Below are positions 10,109 to 19,219 of a stretch of DNA of 64,000 nt, one piece after another (the first letter of the stretch is position 1; each line of letters starts with the position of its first letter). The notes under the pieces were generated by a model. The model did not search any database and was not told the origin of the DNA. It saw only the letters and a list, made by a program, of their open reading frames with translations. The position numbers and the translations under genes were made by a program. Source of the DNA: Sideroxydans sp. (GTDB lineage Bacteria > Pseudomonadota > Gammaproteobacteria > Burkholderiales > Gallionellaceae); the NCBI GenBank assembly GCA_013791855.1, contig VMTA01000015.1:42504-106503 (forward strand). The letters run 5' to 3'.

Positions 10109-12034
10109 TCATTCAGGCTTGAAGAACGCCACCGCATCCGCCTCGACGCGCGTGCGCTTGAACGGCGGCAGACTCTGCCAGATGCGTTTCCCGTAGTGTT
10201 TGGAGATGAGGCGAGGGTCGCAGATCATCAGCACGCCCCGGTCGCTCTCGTCGCGGATCAAACGACCCGCCCCCTGTTTCAAATTGATGATGGTGCGCGG
10301 CAACTGGAACTCCATGAAAGCGTTGCGCCCCTGCTTGTTCATCTCGGCGATACGCGCCGCCAACACCGGATCGTCCGGCGGCGCGAACGGCAGCTTGTCG
10401 ATCACCACCAGCGACAGCGCCTCACCGCGCACGTCCACCCCTTCCCAGAACGACTGGCTGCCCAGCAGCACCGCATTGCCGTGTTCACGGAAGCGCGACA
10501 GCAGTTCGTTGCGGGAGCCTTCCCCCTGGATCAGCAGCGGATATTTCAGGTTCTTGCGTTCGAACTCCGCCAGCAAGATCTCATAGGCGCGCTGCATCGC
10601 GCGCAAGCTGGTGAACAGCAGGAAGGCGCGGCCACGGCTCGCCTCGATCAGCGGCAGCGCTGCTTGCACCACCGCATCGGTATAGCCGTCCGTGTTCGGC
10701 TCCGGCAGGTTCTGCGGCACATACAGCAAGGCCTGCTCGGGATAGTCGAACGGGCTGTCCCAACAGGCGGTACGCGCCTCCTGCAAGCCCATCTCCGCCT
10801 GGTAATGCGCGAAGTTCTGTTTCACCGCCAACGTCGCCGAGGTGAATATCCAGGCACGCGGATGGCCGCCGATCTGTTTCTTGAAGATCTCGGCGATCGA
10901 GAGCGGCGTGCTGTTGAGTTGCAGGGAATGGTGGAACACTTCCAGCCAGCGCACCGTCTCCGGCACATCACCGTCTTGCCAGTGCTTCAATTGCTGCGCC
11001 AATGCCTGTGCGCGTTGCCAGCAGTTCTCCAACCCTTCGCTGCGCTCCGCCTGCTTCTCCAGCAGCCCGCAAAGTTTCCCCAGTTTCTCGCCCAGGGTCT
11101 TCAGTGCCGGCGTGAAATCCTTGAGATCCGTTGTCGCCTGCGCCGCCATGCGGCCATCCCTTTTGAACACCAGTCGCAGGTCGCGTGCCGCTTTGTCCAG
11201 CTCGTCGCACGCCACCGGCAAGGCCGCGAAATCCTTGGCCGAGGTCAGTGCCTCGATACGCGCATCCTGCGCTAGGTCGAACAGTTGCGAAGTGGAAAGA
11301 CTCTCGCCGAAGAATAAACTGGCGGTCTCGGGCAACTGGTGTGCCTCATCGAAGATCACCGTGTTGCAGGCGGGCAGCAACTCGGCCACGCCCTCGTCAC
11401 GCAACATCACATCGGCGAAGAACAGGTGATGGTTGACCACCACGATGTCCGCCTCCATCGCCTCCTTGCGCGCCTTGAGCACGAAACAATCCTTGTGCAT
11501 GGGACATTCCTGGCCCAGACAGTTGTCGCGCGTCGAGGTCACATACATCCAGATCGGCGCCGTCTCGGGCACATCCGCCAGCCCGCTCTTGTCGCCGCTC
11601 TGCGTGACTTTCGCGTAGTTCACGATCTTGGCCAGATGCTTCACATCCTCGCGCGTCTTGAACAGGCCGTTCGATTGCGCCAATTCCAGATGGTAGTGAC
11701 ACACATAGTTGGAGCGCCCCTTGAGCAACGCCACCGAAACCGGCGCCTTCAGCGCATCGCGCACCATGGGCAGATCTTTCTGGAACAACTGGTCCTGCAG
11801 GTTCTTGGTGCCGGTGGAGACCACCACCTTGCCACCATTGAGCAGTGCTGGGACCAGATAGGCGAAGGTCTTGCCCGTGCCCGTACCCGCCTCCGCGATC
11901 AGGATCGCGTTGTCGCGTATCGCCTCCGCCACGGCCAGCGCCATCTCGCGCTGCTGCGCGCGCGGCCGGAAAGAGGCGACTTCAGTGGCAAGCGGACTTT
12001 GTTCGGAAAAGAAACGTTCTACTTCAGTGGTCAC
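10109..12034 (-). CDS. DinG/YoaA-family XPD-like DNA helicase
   Basis: 641 residues from a GTG start at 12034. Walker A is AEAGTGTGKT near residue 50 and the Walker B/DEAH box is FDEAHQLPE near 230. Four cysteines between them (one in VCHYH, then CLGQECPMHKDC) match the 4Fe-4S cluster of XPD-like helicases. The C-terminal motif VI region reads QGAGRLIRDESDRG. It unwinds DNA 5'-3' in repair or replication restart. It resembles YoaA more than E. coli DinG in length, but I cannot separate these by eye. Confidence 0.9.
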   Translation of the reverse strand: MTTEVERFFSEQSPLATEVASFRPRAQQREMALAVAEAIRDNAILIAEAGTGTGKTFAYLVPALLNGGKVVVSTGTKNLQDQLFQKDLPMVRDALKAPVSVALLKGRSNYVCHYHLELAQSNGLFKTREDVKHLAKIVNYAKVTQSGDKSGLADVPETAPIWMYVTSTRDNCLGQECPMHKDCFVLKARKEAMEADIVVVNHHLFFADVMLRDEGVAELLPACNTVIFDEAHQLPETASLFFGESLSTSQLFDLAQDARIEALTSAKDFAALPVACDELDKAARDLRLVFKRDGRMAAQATTDLKDFTPALKTLGEKLGKLCGLLEKQAERSEGLENCWQRAQALAQQLKHWQDGDVPETVRWLEVFHHSLQLNSTPLSIAEIFKKQIGGHPRAWIFTSATLAVKQNFAHYQAEMGLQEARTACWDSPFDYPEQALLYVPQNLPEPNTDGYTDAVVQAALPLIEASRGRAFLLFTSLRAMQRAYEILLAEFERKNLKYPLLIQGEGSRNELLSRFREHGNAVLLGSQSFWEGVDVRGEALSLVVIDKLPFAPPDDPVLAARIAEMNKQGRNAFMEFQLPRTIINLKQGAGRLIRDESDRGVLMICDPRLISKHYGKRIWQSLPPFKRTRVEADAVAFFKPE

Positions 12035-12103
12035 AATGTGGGTTTGGTTGTTGGCAGGGGACAGCGCTATAGTGCGGTGGCGATTTTACGCGAGGTGCCG
12101 GCT

Positions 12104-12640
12104 ATGGCTAAGAAGAACTTTCCCCTACCCAAGGTCTACCGCCTGCTGGAACCGGGCCCGGTCGTGCTGGTGTCCACCCTGCATAAAGGCAAGGCTAACA
12201 TCATGACCATGTCCTGGCTGACGATGATGGAGTTCGAGCCGCCGCTGGTCGGATGCGTGATCAGCGGGCGCAACTATAGTTTCGAGGCATTGATGAAAAC
12301 CGGGGAATGCGTGCTCAACATCCCGACGGTGGAACTGGCGAAGCAGGTAGTGAAAGTGGGCAACAATACGGGCAGCAAGCTGGACAAGTTCAAGAAGTTC
12401 AAACTGACGGCGTCGCCGGCCGCGCTGGTGGATGCACCGCTGATCGCGGAGTGTTACGCCAATCTCGAATGCAAAGTGGTGGATAGACGCATGGTGAACA
12501 AATACAACTTCTTCGTGCTGGAGGTGGTCAAGGCGTGGATCGACCCCGCGCGGAAGGATCCGCGCACGCTGCATCACCAAGGCAAGGGCGTGTTCGTGGT
12601 GGACGGGGACAGGATAAAACTGCCCTCGAAGATGGCATGA
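12104..12640 (+). CDS. Flavin reductase-like FMN-binding protein
   Basis: 178 residues starting MAKKNFPLPKVYRLLEPGPV. The body has the flavin-reductase-like split-barrel pattern: VLVSTLHKGKANIMTMSWL, then PPLVGCVISGRNYS, then TGECVLNIP. Family members bind FMN and reduce it with NAD(P)H or act in reductive chemistry. The in-frame start at 11339 lies inside the dinG-like gene and was rejected. The next gene overlaps by four bases (ATGA). Confidence 0.85.
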   Translation: MAKKNFPLPKVYRLLEPGPVVLVSTLHKGKANIMTMSWLTMMEFEPPLVGCVISGRNYSFEALMKTGECVLNIPTVELAKQVVKVGNNTGSKLDKFKKFKLTASPAALVDAPLIAECYANLECKVVDRRMVNKYNFFVLEVVKAWIDPARKDPRTLHHQGKGVFVVDGDRIKLPSKMA

Positions 12641-13050
12641 TCAGGCTGCGCCCTCTCCTTGCCTGGTTAGTGTTGCTGGGGGTCGCCATGCTCAATGGCA
12701 CGCTGCGCGACTTCACCTATGGCAAACATATGTCAGAGTTGTCGGCCCACCAACTCTCCACACTGATCGGCATCCTGTTGTTCGCACTGGTGATCCATCG
12801 CTACGTGCGGCGCTGGCCGCCTGCTACGGCACGCGAAGCCTGGTACATCGGGCTGTTCTGGTTATCACTTACCGTGGCCTTCGAGTTCCTGTTCTTCCAC
12901 TATGTGGGCGGACATCCCTGGCAGGTGTTGCTGGCGAATTACGACATGGGCAAGGGACGTTTATGGCCGCTGCTGCTGCTCTGGGTCGCCATAGCCCCCT
13001 ATCTCTTCTTCCGTCTTGCACAGCCGCGCGGCACAACCACTCACAACTGA
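12637..13050 (+). CDS. Small membrane protein, four TM segments
   Basis: 137 residues from the ATG at 12637, overlapping the flavin reductase stop by ATGA. Hydrophobic stretches ([48 protein letters not shown] and [14 protein letters not shown]) predict four helices in the inner membrane. No function is recognised. Translational coupling suggests a joint role with the flavin protein. Confidence 0.75.
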   Translation: MIRLRPLLAWLVLLGVAMLNGTLRDFTYGKHMSELSAHQLSTLIGILLFALVIHRYVRRWPPATAREAWYIGLFWLSLTVAFEFLFFHYVGGHPWQVLLANYDMGKGRLWPLLLLWVAIAPYLFFRLAQPRGTTTHN

Positions 13051-13063
13051 ACACGAATGCCCA

Positions 13064-13513
13064 ATGAAGATACTCATCGACGCCGACGCCTGCCCAAAAG
13101 TCATCAAGGAGATCCTGTTCCGCGTTGCGGATAGACGCCAGTTACACACCACTCTGGTGGCGAACAAATTGCTGTACTGCCCGCCTTCTCCCTTCATCCA
13201 TGCCCTGCAAGTGCCTGCCGGTTTCGATGTGGCGGACAACAAGATCGTGGAGATGACCGAAGCGGGCGATCTGATCATCACGGCGGACATCCCGCTGGCT
13301 GCCGAGGTGATCGCTAAAGGCGGACATGTGCTGAACCCGCGCGGCGAGTTGTATAGCAAAGACAGCATCAAGGAACGACTGGCGATGCGCGACTTTATGG
13401 ATGTGCTGCGTAGCAGCGGCGTGGAGACCGGCGGACCGGCCGCTTTGAATCAGAAAGACCGCCAAGCGTTCGCGAATCAGCTGGACCGTTTTCTGGCGAG
13501 ACACGCGCCCTGA
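13064..13513 (+). CDS. YaiI/YqxD family protein (DUF188, UPF0178)
   Basis: 149 residues beginning [18 protein letters not shown], the hallmark of the DUF188 family, whose fold resembles PIN-like nucleases. Acidic residues in LIDADACP and [18 protein letters not shown] fit a metal-binding site. Later signatures are [10 protein letters not shown] and [14 protein letters not shown]. The molecular function is not established. The start at 13064 is preferred over 13016 because it begins at the conserved core. Confidence 0.9.
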   Translation: MKILIDADACPKVIKEILFRVADRRQLHTTLVANKLLYCPPSPFIHALQVPAGFDVADNKIVEMTEAGDLIITADIPLAAEVIAKGGHVLNPRGELYSKDSIKERLAMRDFMDVLRSSGVETGGPAALNQKDRQAFANQLDRFLARHAP

Positions 13514-13522
13514 ACCTCAGGG

Positions 13523-13717
13523 CTACTCGTCACCGTCTTCGGAAGACCCTTCTGCAGTACCGCGACCTTTCCACTGCGCGTAGCATTCAAGCCCGCAAAA
13601 ATGCGCCACATAGTCATTCACTTCGAAATTCACGGCAGCCGACTGCGGCACTTCTTTCTTGCAGACTTCACAACTGACTTGCTCGGATAAAGGAAGGGCT
13701 TGGGGATGGGTAGTCAT
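13523..13717 (-). CDS. DUF3330-like small zinc-binding protein
   Basis: 64 residues with two paired cysteine groups: CEVCKKEVP and, 20 residues later, HFCGLECYAQW. The spacing resembles TRASH/DUF3330 metal-binding domains, also found beside mercury-resistance genes. No mer genes lie here. It is probably a small cytoplasmic metal sensor or chaperone; this is inferred from the motif only. AGGAGG stands upstream of the start. Confidence 0.75.
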   Translation of the reverse strand: MTTHPQALPLSEQVSCEVCKKEVPQSAAVNFEVNDYVAHFCGLECYAQWKGRGTAEGSSEDGDE

Positions 13718-13888
13718 GGCACACCTCCTGCTGGGTGTAGATGAAATTGCAGACTATTCCTGTCGCATCGAACTGGCAAGCACAAAGATCCCGCCGCAAT
13801 GATGCGCGTATGGTGAACGGAGCCACTTTCCGGGAGTACAATCATCCCGCAATGCCGCAATGATCCACACCAACAGGGGGAGACGATC

Positions 13889-14335
13889 ATGCAAATCGCC
13901 TGGAAAAAAGAACTGGAGATCGGCAACGAGATGATAGACACCCAGCATCGCATGCTGGTGCTCTTGCTAAAGAAACTCGACCTCGCAATCACCAGCCGGA
14001 TGGGTGAAAAGGTCGTGATGGGCGTCCTGCTGGAAATCAAGAAATTCACCGAATTCCACTTCCTGAGTGAAGAGAACCTGATGACCGAGCTGCATTTTCC
14101 CGGCTTGGCCGATCATGAGCGTATCCATTCCGAGTTGCTCGGGGTATTGAACATGTTCATCGCCAAGATCAACCGCAAGCAGGAGACACCGGAAGACATC
14201 CTGCCGCAGATCGTTTCCTGGGTCGCCAACCATGTGGTCAGCGAAGACCTCAAGATCGCGGAATATGTGAAGAGCTCCTCCTACCGCCCCATCGCCGAAG
14301 AGTGCTACGCGCTGTACCTCAGAAAGTACGATTGA
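13889..14335 (+). CDS. Bacteriohemerythrin
   Basis: 148 residues with the hemerythrin diiron ligands: His in DTQHRM, His/Glu in FTEFHFLSEENLM, His in ADHERIH, and a C-terminal VANHVVSEDLKIAEYV. It binds O2 or senses it in the cytoplasm. It resembles the N-terminal domain of the GGDEF protein at 61901. A GGGGGAG Shine-Dalgarno precedes the ATG. It is a single gene, convergent with the mltC-like gene. Confidence 0.93.
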   Translation: MQIAWKKELEIGNEMIDTQHRMLVLLLKKLDLAITSRMGEKVVMGVLLEIKKFTEFHFLSEENLMTELHFPGLADHERIHSELLGVLNMFIAKINRKQETPEDILPQIVSWVANHVVSEDLKIAEYVKSSSYRPIAEECYALYLRKYD

Positions 14336-14339
14336 CACC

Positions 14340-15548
14340 TCACATCACGGCATACAGTTTCTTCGCCGCCACCACTTTCACGATATAACCGCGCGTCTCT
14401 TCATAAGGCAGCTTGGTGCGCAATGACTCATACACCTGCTCCGGTTTCATCGTATTGATCTTGTTGATCGCGTCATATTGCCGGTCGCGGCTGCTCTTGA
14501 TCTGACTGAATGCCCGCATCACATTGGACGGCCCGGTATTGTAGGCGGCGATGGCGCAGTATTCGCGCGAAACCGGGTCTCTGATCTCGCGCAGCGGACT
14601 GTCCCTGAGCAGCACGCCCAGATAGGTGGAGCCCAGCTCGATATTGTTGTTCGCATCGAACAGATACTCCTTGCTCGGCATCACATCCTGGCCCTTGGCC
14701 TTGCGATAGGCTTCACGCCCGCCGCTGGAAGGCACCAATTGCATCATGCCGTAGGCGGGCGCGCTGGAGACGGCATAGGGATTGAACGCGCTCTCGGTCT
14801 TGATCACCGCATAGATCAGGCTGCGGCTGACCTGCGTGTTCTCAGAATGGCGGCGCACCGTCGCGGCATATTGCACCGCGCGTTTGTCCAGATGCGAATT
14901 CACCATATCGAAGCGCACGAAGTACACGTTCTTGCGCGTGCCGTTGGCATCGATACTGCGCGACTGCAATCGGTTGTCCACCAGATAGTCGGCATAGCGC
15001 TCCACATCCGCGCGCGACTTGAGCATATTCCCGTTCTGGTCGGCCACCATCTGCTCCAGATAGGGATCACCATCGAGCGTGACTTCCTTGTCCGAGAAAA
15101 GATCGACCGCGCCCGGATCGCTCGGCGTCAGCAGGGCCACCACCACTGCATTGCGCAGCTTGCCCTTAACGCTCGCCTCGTCCAGATGCTCGATGAGTAT
15201 GCTGCCCGCGTCGTAATCCACCACCACGCGGTTCTTGTAGTTCTCGGTGTATTTGACGTAGCGCGTGCGGCTGGGCAGGGTGCGGGATTCCTTCTTGCCC
15301 CACTTCGCCCCGCTCTCCTTCTGCACATTCCCCATCAGGCGGTTGTACTCCGCCTCGGCCTTGCGCAGATCTGAAATGATCAGTCGGGGATCGTATTTGT
15401 AGGCCTCGACACGGTTCGTGGCGACCCTGCGCAAGGCCTGCTTGGGATCGCTGGCGCTGGCGATATCGATCAGTTGTCTGGTGGAACAGGCGGGCAGACA
15501 CAGCAGCCCCGCTCCGATCAGCATAAAGAGTTTGCGTCGCATCCCCAC
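14340..15548 (-). CDS. mltC: MltC-like membrane-bound lytic murein transglycosylase
   Basis: 402 residues. The N-terminus is a lipoprotein signal with lipobox LPAC (Cys about residue 21). A DUF3393-like domain follows, then a C-terminal SLT domain with catalytic Glu in VIKTESAFNPYAVS and AYGMMQLVPSSGGREAYR. The C-terminal AAYNTGPSNV is also typical. It cleaves peptidoglycan glycan strands at the outer membrane. An in-frame ATG at 15542 is an alternative start. Confidence 0.9.
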   Translation of the reverse strand: MGMRRKLFMLIGAGLLCLPACSTRQLIDIASASDPKQALRRVATNRVEAYKYDPRLIISDLRKAEAEYNRLMGNVQKESGAKWGKKESRTLPSRTRYVKYTENYKNRVVVDYDAGSILIEHLDEASVKGKLRNAVVVALLTPSDPGAVDLFSDKEVTLDGDPYLEQMVADQNGNMLKSRADVERYADYLVDNRLQSRSIDANGTRKNVYFVRFDMVNSHLDKRAVQYAATVRRHSENTQVSRSLIYAVIKTESAFNPYAVSSAPAYGMMQLVPSSGGREAYRKAKGQDVMPSKEYLFDANNNIELGSTYLGVLLRDSPLREIRDPVSREYCAIAAYNTGPSNVMRAFSQIKSSRDRQYDAINKINTMKPEQVYESLRTKLPYEETRGYIVKVVAAKKLYAVM

Positions 15549-15564
15549 CTCCCTTTCACACGAT

Positions 15565-17463
15565 TCAGCGCGATTCCAGCGCCTCCCAGCGCGTCATCAG
15601 GTCCAGCATCTGTTCTTCGATCTCGGCAGCACGCTGGCTCAACTGTTTGGCATGGGCCGGATTGTCGCGGAACAACGTCCCCGAGCCAAGTACCGCAGCG
15701 ATATCTTCCTGTTCGCGCTCCAGCACCTCGATGCGGCGCGGCATCTCTTCCAGCTCCTGCTGTTCCTTGAAACTCAGCTTGCTGGCAGTCTTCGGTTTGG
15801 CGACATCCGGCTTGGCTTGCGGCTTGGCAGGTGCAGGCGCTGCGACACGGCTCTTCGCCTCGTGCTGCTTCATACGCACCCAGTCCTCGTAACCGCCGAC
15901 GTATTCCATCAACTTGCCGTCACCCTCGAAGGCGATCACCTGCGTCACCACGTTATCCAGGAAAGATCGGTCATGGCTTACCAGGAACAGCGTGCCCTGA
16001 TAGTTCGCCAGCAACTCCTCCAGCAGCTCCAGCGTCTCGATATCCAGATCGTTGGTCGGCTCGTCCAGCACCAGCACGTTGGACGGTTGTGTGAACAGGC
16101 GCGCCAGCAACAAGCGGTTGCGCTCGCCGCCGGAGCAGCTCTTCACCGGCGAACGCGCGCGCTCCGGCGGGAACAGGAAATCGCCGAGGTAGCTGATGAC
16201 ATGTTTGCGCTGCCCGCCAATCTCGATGAAATCCGAACCCTGACTGATGGTGTCGGCCAGCGTGGCGTTGTCATCCAACTTCGCACGCAACTGGTCGAAA
16301 TAGGCGACGGATATCTTGGTGCCCAGCTTCACGTCACCGCTGTCCGGTTGTAGCTCGCCCAGGATGATCTTGAGCAGCGTACTCTTGCCTGCGCCGTTCG
16401 GGCCGAGCAAGCCGATCTTGTCACCGCGCTGGATGCGGCAGGAAAAATCGTTGATGATCTTCCTGTCGCCGAATGACTTGTTCACATGCGTCAATTCGGC
16501 CACCAGTTTGCCGGAGCGGTCGCCCGCCTCCAGACTCATCTCGACCTTGCCAACCTTGTCACGGCGCGCCGCGCGCTCCAGGCGCAACGCCTCCAATTGA
16601 CGCACACGCCCTTCGTTGCGGGTACGACGCGCCTTGATGCCCTGGCGTATCCACACCTCTTCCTGCGCCAGCACCTTGTCGAACTTGGCGTTCAACACCG
16701 CTTCGTCCGCCAGCATGCGTTCCTTCAGTTTTTGATAGGCCGCAAAATTTCCCGGGAAGGACGCGAGCTTGCCGCGATCCAGTTCGACGATGCGGGTGAC
16801 GACGTTATCGAGGAAGCGCCGATCGTGGGTGACCAGCAGCACGCTGCCGCGAAAATCCTTGAGCAGGCCTTCCAGCCACTCGATGGAAGCGAAGTCCAGA
16901 TGGTTGGTCGGCTCATCGAGGATGAGCACTTCCGGCTCTGCCACCAAGGCCTGCGCCAGGGCCACACGCTTGCGCACACCGCCGGATAGCGAGCCGACCA
17001 AGGCATCAGGGTCCAGCGCCAGACGCTGGATGGCCGTCTCGATACGCGCCTGCACCGACCAGCCATCCTGCGCTTCGAGCGCGGTCTGCAAAGGCTGCAT
17101 CGCAGCCAGCAGTTTCTCGTAATCGGCATCCGGCTCGGCCAGCTGGTGCGACAGATGGTGATAGTCGGTGAGCAGTTGATGCAGTTCGCCCAGACCGCGC
17201 GCGACTTCGTCGAACACGGTCGCTTTGGCATCCAGCACCGGTTCTTGGCTGACGTAACAGATACGCGCAGTAGGCTGACGCCATAGCGTGCCGTCATCCA
17301 GATGCGCCTGCCCGGCCAATACCTTGAGCAGACTGGACTTGCCGCCGCCGTTGCGACCGATCAGGCCGACGCGCTCGCCCTCATCGAGTTGGAATTCCAC
17401 ATGATCCAGCAGTGCGACATGACCAAAAGCCAGAGAGGCTTTATCCAGCGTGATATAGGGCAT
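15565..17463 (-). CDS. uup: ABC-F ATPase Uup
   Basis: 632 residues with two ABC cassettes. Walker A motifs are GRNGGGKSSL and GPNGAGKSTL; signatures are LSGGVRKRVALAQ and CSGGERNRLLLA; Walker B motifs are VLILDEPTNHLD and VLVLDEPTNDLD. The C-terminal ~80 residues form the Uup-type coiled coil (MPRRIEVLEREQEDIAAVL). ABC-F proteins act on ribosomes or DNA branch structures in the cytoplasm, not in transport. The start shares a base with the upstream gene's stop (TAATG). Confidence 0.93.
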   Translation of the reverse strand: MPYITLDKASLAFGHVALLDHVEFQLDEGERVGLIGRNGGGKSSLLKVLAGQAHLDDGTLWRQPTARICYVSQEPVLDAKATVFDEVARGLGELHQLLTDYHHLSHQLAEPDADYEKLLAAMQPLQTALEAQDGWSVQARIETAIQRLALDPDALVGSLSGGVRKRVALAQALVAEPEVLILDEPTNHLDFASIEWLEGLLKDFRGSVLLVTHDRRFLDNVVTRIVELDRGKLASFPGNFAAYQKLKERMLADEAVLNAKFDKVLAQEEVWIRQGIKARRTRNEGRVRQLEALRLERAARRDKVGKVEMSLEAGDRSGKLVAELTHVNKSFGDRKIINDFSCRIQRGDKIGLLGPNGAGKSTLLKIILGELQPDSGDVKLGTKISVAYFDQLRAKLDDNATLADTISQGSDFIEIGGQRKHVISYLGDFLFPPERARSPVKSCSGGERNRLLLARLFTQPSNVLVLDEPTNDLDIETLELLEELLANYQGTLFLVSHDRSFLDNVVTQVIAFEGDGKLMEYVGGYEDWVRMKQHEAKSRVAAPAPAKPQAKPDVAKPKTASKLSFKEQQELEEMPRRIEVLEREQEDIAAVLGSGTLFRDNPAHAKQLSQRAAEIEEQMLDLMTRWEALESR

Positions 17464-17912
17464 TAACTATTCTCTTCCTGCGGCATCGAAGACTGATAGA
17501 TGAACGAGAACCCGACCGCAAAGAAACCCATGCACAGATAACCGAACATGGTGGTGAACTTGTCCAGCACCAGATGCGTGTTGTAGTCGCTGATCTGCAG
17601 CGCGAAGAAATGGAACACGAACAGACAGGCTGCCAGCACATTGCCGACCAGCGTCATCCGGTGGCCGAAGGCATAGCCGTTGCCGCCTTGCTTACCCTGC
17701 GGCGGCAGACCGCGCATCATGTACCACACCGTGAACACCCCGGCGAGCAGCAGCAGTGCGCCGACGGCCCGGCTCGGTATATCACCCTCGATCGTCGCCA
17801 CGCCCAGCACGTTGAGCAACATGCCGCCCGCCGCCGCGACCCAGCCCATGAAGATGGTCTGCGGCATGAAGAACCATGCGGCAAAGATATTCACATTCGG
17901 ATACTTCATCAC
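17463..17912 (-). CDS. Membrane protein of unknown function
   Basis: 149 residues with four or five hydrophobic segments (IFMGWVAAAGGMLLNVLGVA, AVGALLLLAGVFTVWYMM, LVGNVLAACLFVFHFFALQI, MFGYLCMGFFAVGFSFIY). No family is recognised. It is the middle gene of a coupled trio: four bases overlap with the peroxiredoxin upstream and one base with uup downstream. Confidence 0.75.
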   Translation of the reverse strand: MMKYPNVNIFAAWFFMPQTIFMGWVAAAGGMLLNVLGVATIEGDIPSRAVGALLLLAGVFTVWYMMRGLPPQGKQGGNGYAFGHRMTLVGNVLAACLFVFHFFALQISDYNTHLVLDKFTTMFGYLCMGFFAVGFSFIYQSSMPQEENS

Positions 17913-18448
17913 TTCCCTTTCGCAATCATTGTTTTCAGATCCTCGATGACCTCTGTCGAATGTCTCGAAGTCTCCACTTTCGTATAGACCTTGGCGATCC
18001 TGCCCTGCGTATCGATCAAGAAGGTGTAACGCCTGGCCACCTTGAACAACACCAGATCCAGCAATACCCCATAACGCGCCGCCACCGTACCGGAACTATC
18101 CGCCAGCAGGGGGAACGGCAGGTGATACTTCTCCGCGAATTCGGCATGGCTGGCGCTGTCATCCACGCTGATGCCGATGACGACCGCCCCCATCGCCGTC
18201 AACTTGTGCAGATCGTCGCGGAAGGCACATGCCTCCTGCGTGCAACCGGGCGTATCGTCCTTGGGATAGAAATACAGCACCAGCCACTTGCCCGCATACT
18301 GCTGCAGACCGTGTACCGCCCCATGTTGATCGGGCAATTCAAAATCAGGCGCCGCATCACCCACTTTGGGCAACTCACCCGCGCGCGCCATCTGCATCAC
18401 CAGCAATGACAAAGCGGCCAGCAAGCCGAACAGTATCAACCATTTCAT
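17909..18448 (-). CDS. BCP-type peroxiredoxin with N-terminal export signal or anchor
   Basis: 179 residues from ATG 18448, chosen because GGAGG stands 8 bases upstream; a GTG at 18457 would add three residues. The N-terminus (LILFGLLAALSLLVMQMARA) is a signal peptide or anchor, so the protein probably acts in the periplasm. The AhpC/TSA core has the peroxidatic cysteine in DDTPGCTQEAC, with a second cysteine five residues later as in BCP/PrxQ. It reduces peroxides using a thiol donor. Confidence 0.9.
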   Translation of the reverse strand: MKWLILFGLLAALSLLVMQMARAGELPKVGDAAPDFELPDQHGAVHGLQQYAGKWLVLYFYPKDDTPGCTQEACAFRDDLHKLTAMGAVVIGISVDDSASHAEFAEKYHLPFPLLADSSGTVAARYGVLLDLVLFKVARRYTFLIDTQGRIAKVYTKVETSRHSTEVIEDLKTMIAKGK

Positions 18449-18492
18449 TTGCAACACCTCCGGCGAGCACCAGCGAGGGCGGGATTTTACGT

Positions 18493-18498
18493 TAGAAT
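18493..18498 (+). promoter_or_regulatory. -10 element of the disrupted host tRNA-Arg gene
   Basis: TAGAAT stands 28 bases upstream of the 5' tRNA half at 18526. The -35 is weak. Because the tRNA body is interrupted, transcription from here would run into the left end of the island. Confidence 0.4.
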
Positions 18499-18525
18499 GC
18501 GCGCCACTCAGCGTGAATCACGCGG

Positions 18526-18564
18526 GTCCTCGTAGTTAAATGGATATAACCGCCCCCTCCTAAG
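18526..18564 (+). pseudogene. 5' half of host tRNA-Arg(CCU), split by the island
   Basis: It carries acceptor strand GTCCTCG, the D arm, anticodon-stem strand GCCCC and loop CTCCTAA, then one stem base, after which tRNA homology stops. The missing part is at 34240-34284: GGGGC, T arm, CGAGGAC and ACCA. The acceptor strands (GTCCTCG/CGAGGAC) and anticodon stems (GCCCC/GGGGC) pair perfectly across 15.7 kb. The two pieces are therefore one gene cut inside its anticodon loop. Confidence 0.9.
18556..18564 (+). repeat. attL core, CCTCCTAAG
   Basis: A 9-bp direct repeat, also at 34240-34248, spanning the anticodon loop of the split tRNA. Flanking bases differ (C before and T after here; A before and G after at the right end), so 9 bp is the exact shared core. 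In the island's own tRNA the same stretch is interrupted by the intron after CCTCCT. Confidence 0.8.
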
Positions 18565-18662
18565 TAGAAAAAGCGTTATCTCCAAACCCTCTGCAAATCC
18601 TCACTTCCTATTGTTTTTCTTGGGAATTTAGCTATACAAAAACACTCAAAAACCGTCATTCC

Positions 18663-18684
18663 CCATCCCCAAATTTGGGGATGG
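18663..18684. promoter_or_regulatory. 22-bp perfect palindrome, probable operator
   Basis: CCATCCCCAAATTTGGGGATGG is self-complementary over all 22 bases. Further TGGGGA half-sites follow at about 18686-18702. It lies 72 bases upstream of the small HTH-like gene at 18756, so autoregulation or recombination-directionality binding is plausible. It could instead be a replication or packaging site of the element. Confidence 0.55.
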
Positions 18685-18755
18685 ATGGGGAAAAAATGGG
18701 GATTGGATATCGCCAAAGTTTTTTGCTATCTTGAGGCTTTGCAGGAGGCAAAAAA

Positions 18756-19070
18756 ATGAATCATTTCGATATTATTTTGAAGGATTTGAAGAGTCACTTT
18801 GGAGTCAAAATTCTTCTATCTCCAGATGACATCTCACCTCTAATCAACAAATCAAGAGACGCTCAGCAAGCCCTAAGGAAAAGGAATAGTTTCCCTATCC
18901 CATACACAAAATTGGGCATGCGAATCACCATCAACATCTACGACTTGGCACAGTACTTGTCTACCAACTCATCACATTCTGTTCAGCCAGAACCTAATGC
19001 CAATTCCATCCCTTATCTAAAGCCTCGTAAGAGCCGCTTTTCAGGCTTCGCAAAGCAACTACTCGAGTAG
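18756..19070 (+). CDS. Small HTH-like protein at island left end (possible excisionase/regulator)
   Basis: 104 residues. The centre reads like an AlpA/excisionase-type winged helix: FGVKILLSPDDISPLI, then SRDAQQALRKRNSFPIP, then KLGMRITINIYDLAQYL. The last part matches the beta-wing 'G.R..Y...D...yL' pattern. The C-terminal ~35 residues are basic. AGGAGG precedes the ATG. Its place beside the attachment site suggests control of integration or excision, or of island genes. The family assignment is by pattern only. Confidence 0.6.
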   Translation: MNHFDIILKDLKSHFGVKILLSPDDISPLINKSRDAQQALRKRNSFPIPYTKLGMRITINIYDLAQYLSTNSSHSVQPEPNANSIPYLKPRKSRFSGFAKQLLE

Positions 19071-19204
19071 TTACCATCAACCTATTCCCTGAAGGGCTCT
19101 TTGGCGGCATATGCCAAGACTGCTCTTCGTGCTCTGTATGAACTCATCGCTTCATGGTGCGGGGATTGTTCATGGTGAAGTTCAATGATGTAGATGGCTT
19201 CTGC

Positions 19205-19210
19205 TACAAT
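19205..19210 (+). promoter_or_regulatory. -10 box of the intron-bearing tRNA
   Basis: TACAAT ends 9 bases before the tRNA 5' end at 19220, placing +1 almost at the mature end. A weak -35 candidate, TTCAAT, is at 19181-19186. The island tRNA therefore seems to have its own promoter. Confidence 0.5.
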
Positions 19211-19219
19211 TGGACAGTT

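Noticed and set aside
10052..11275. 407-residue plus-strand frame opposite the DinG-like helicase
   Set aside because: Antisense shadow with low-complexity Arg/Gln/His composition.
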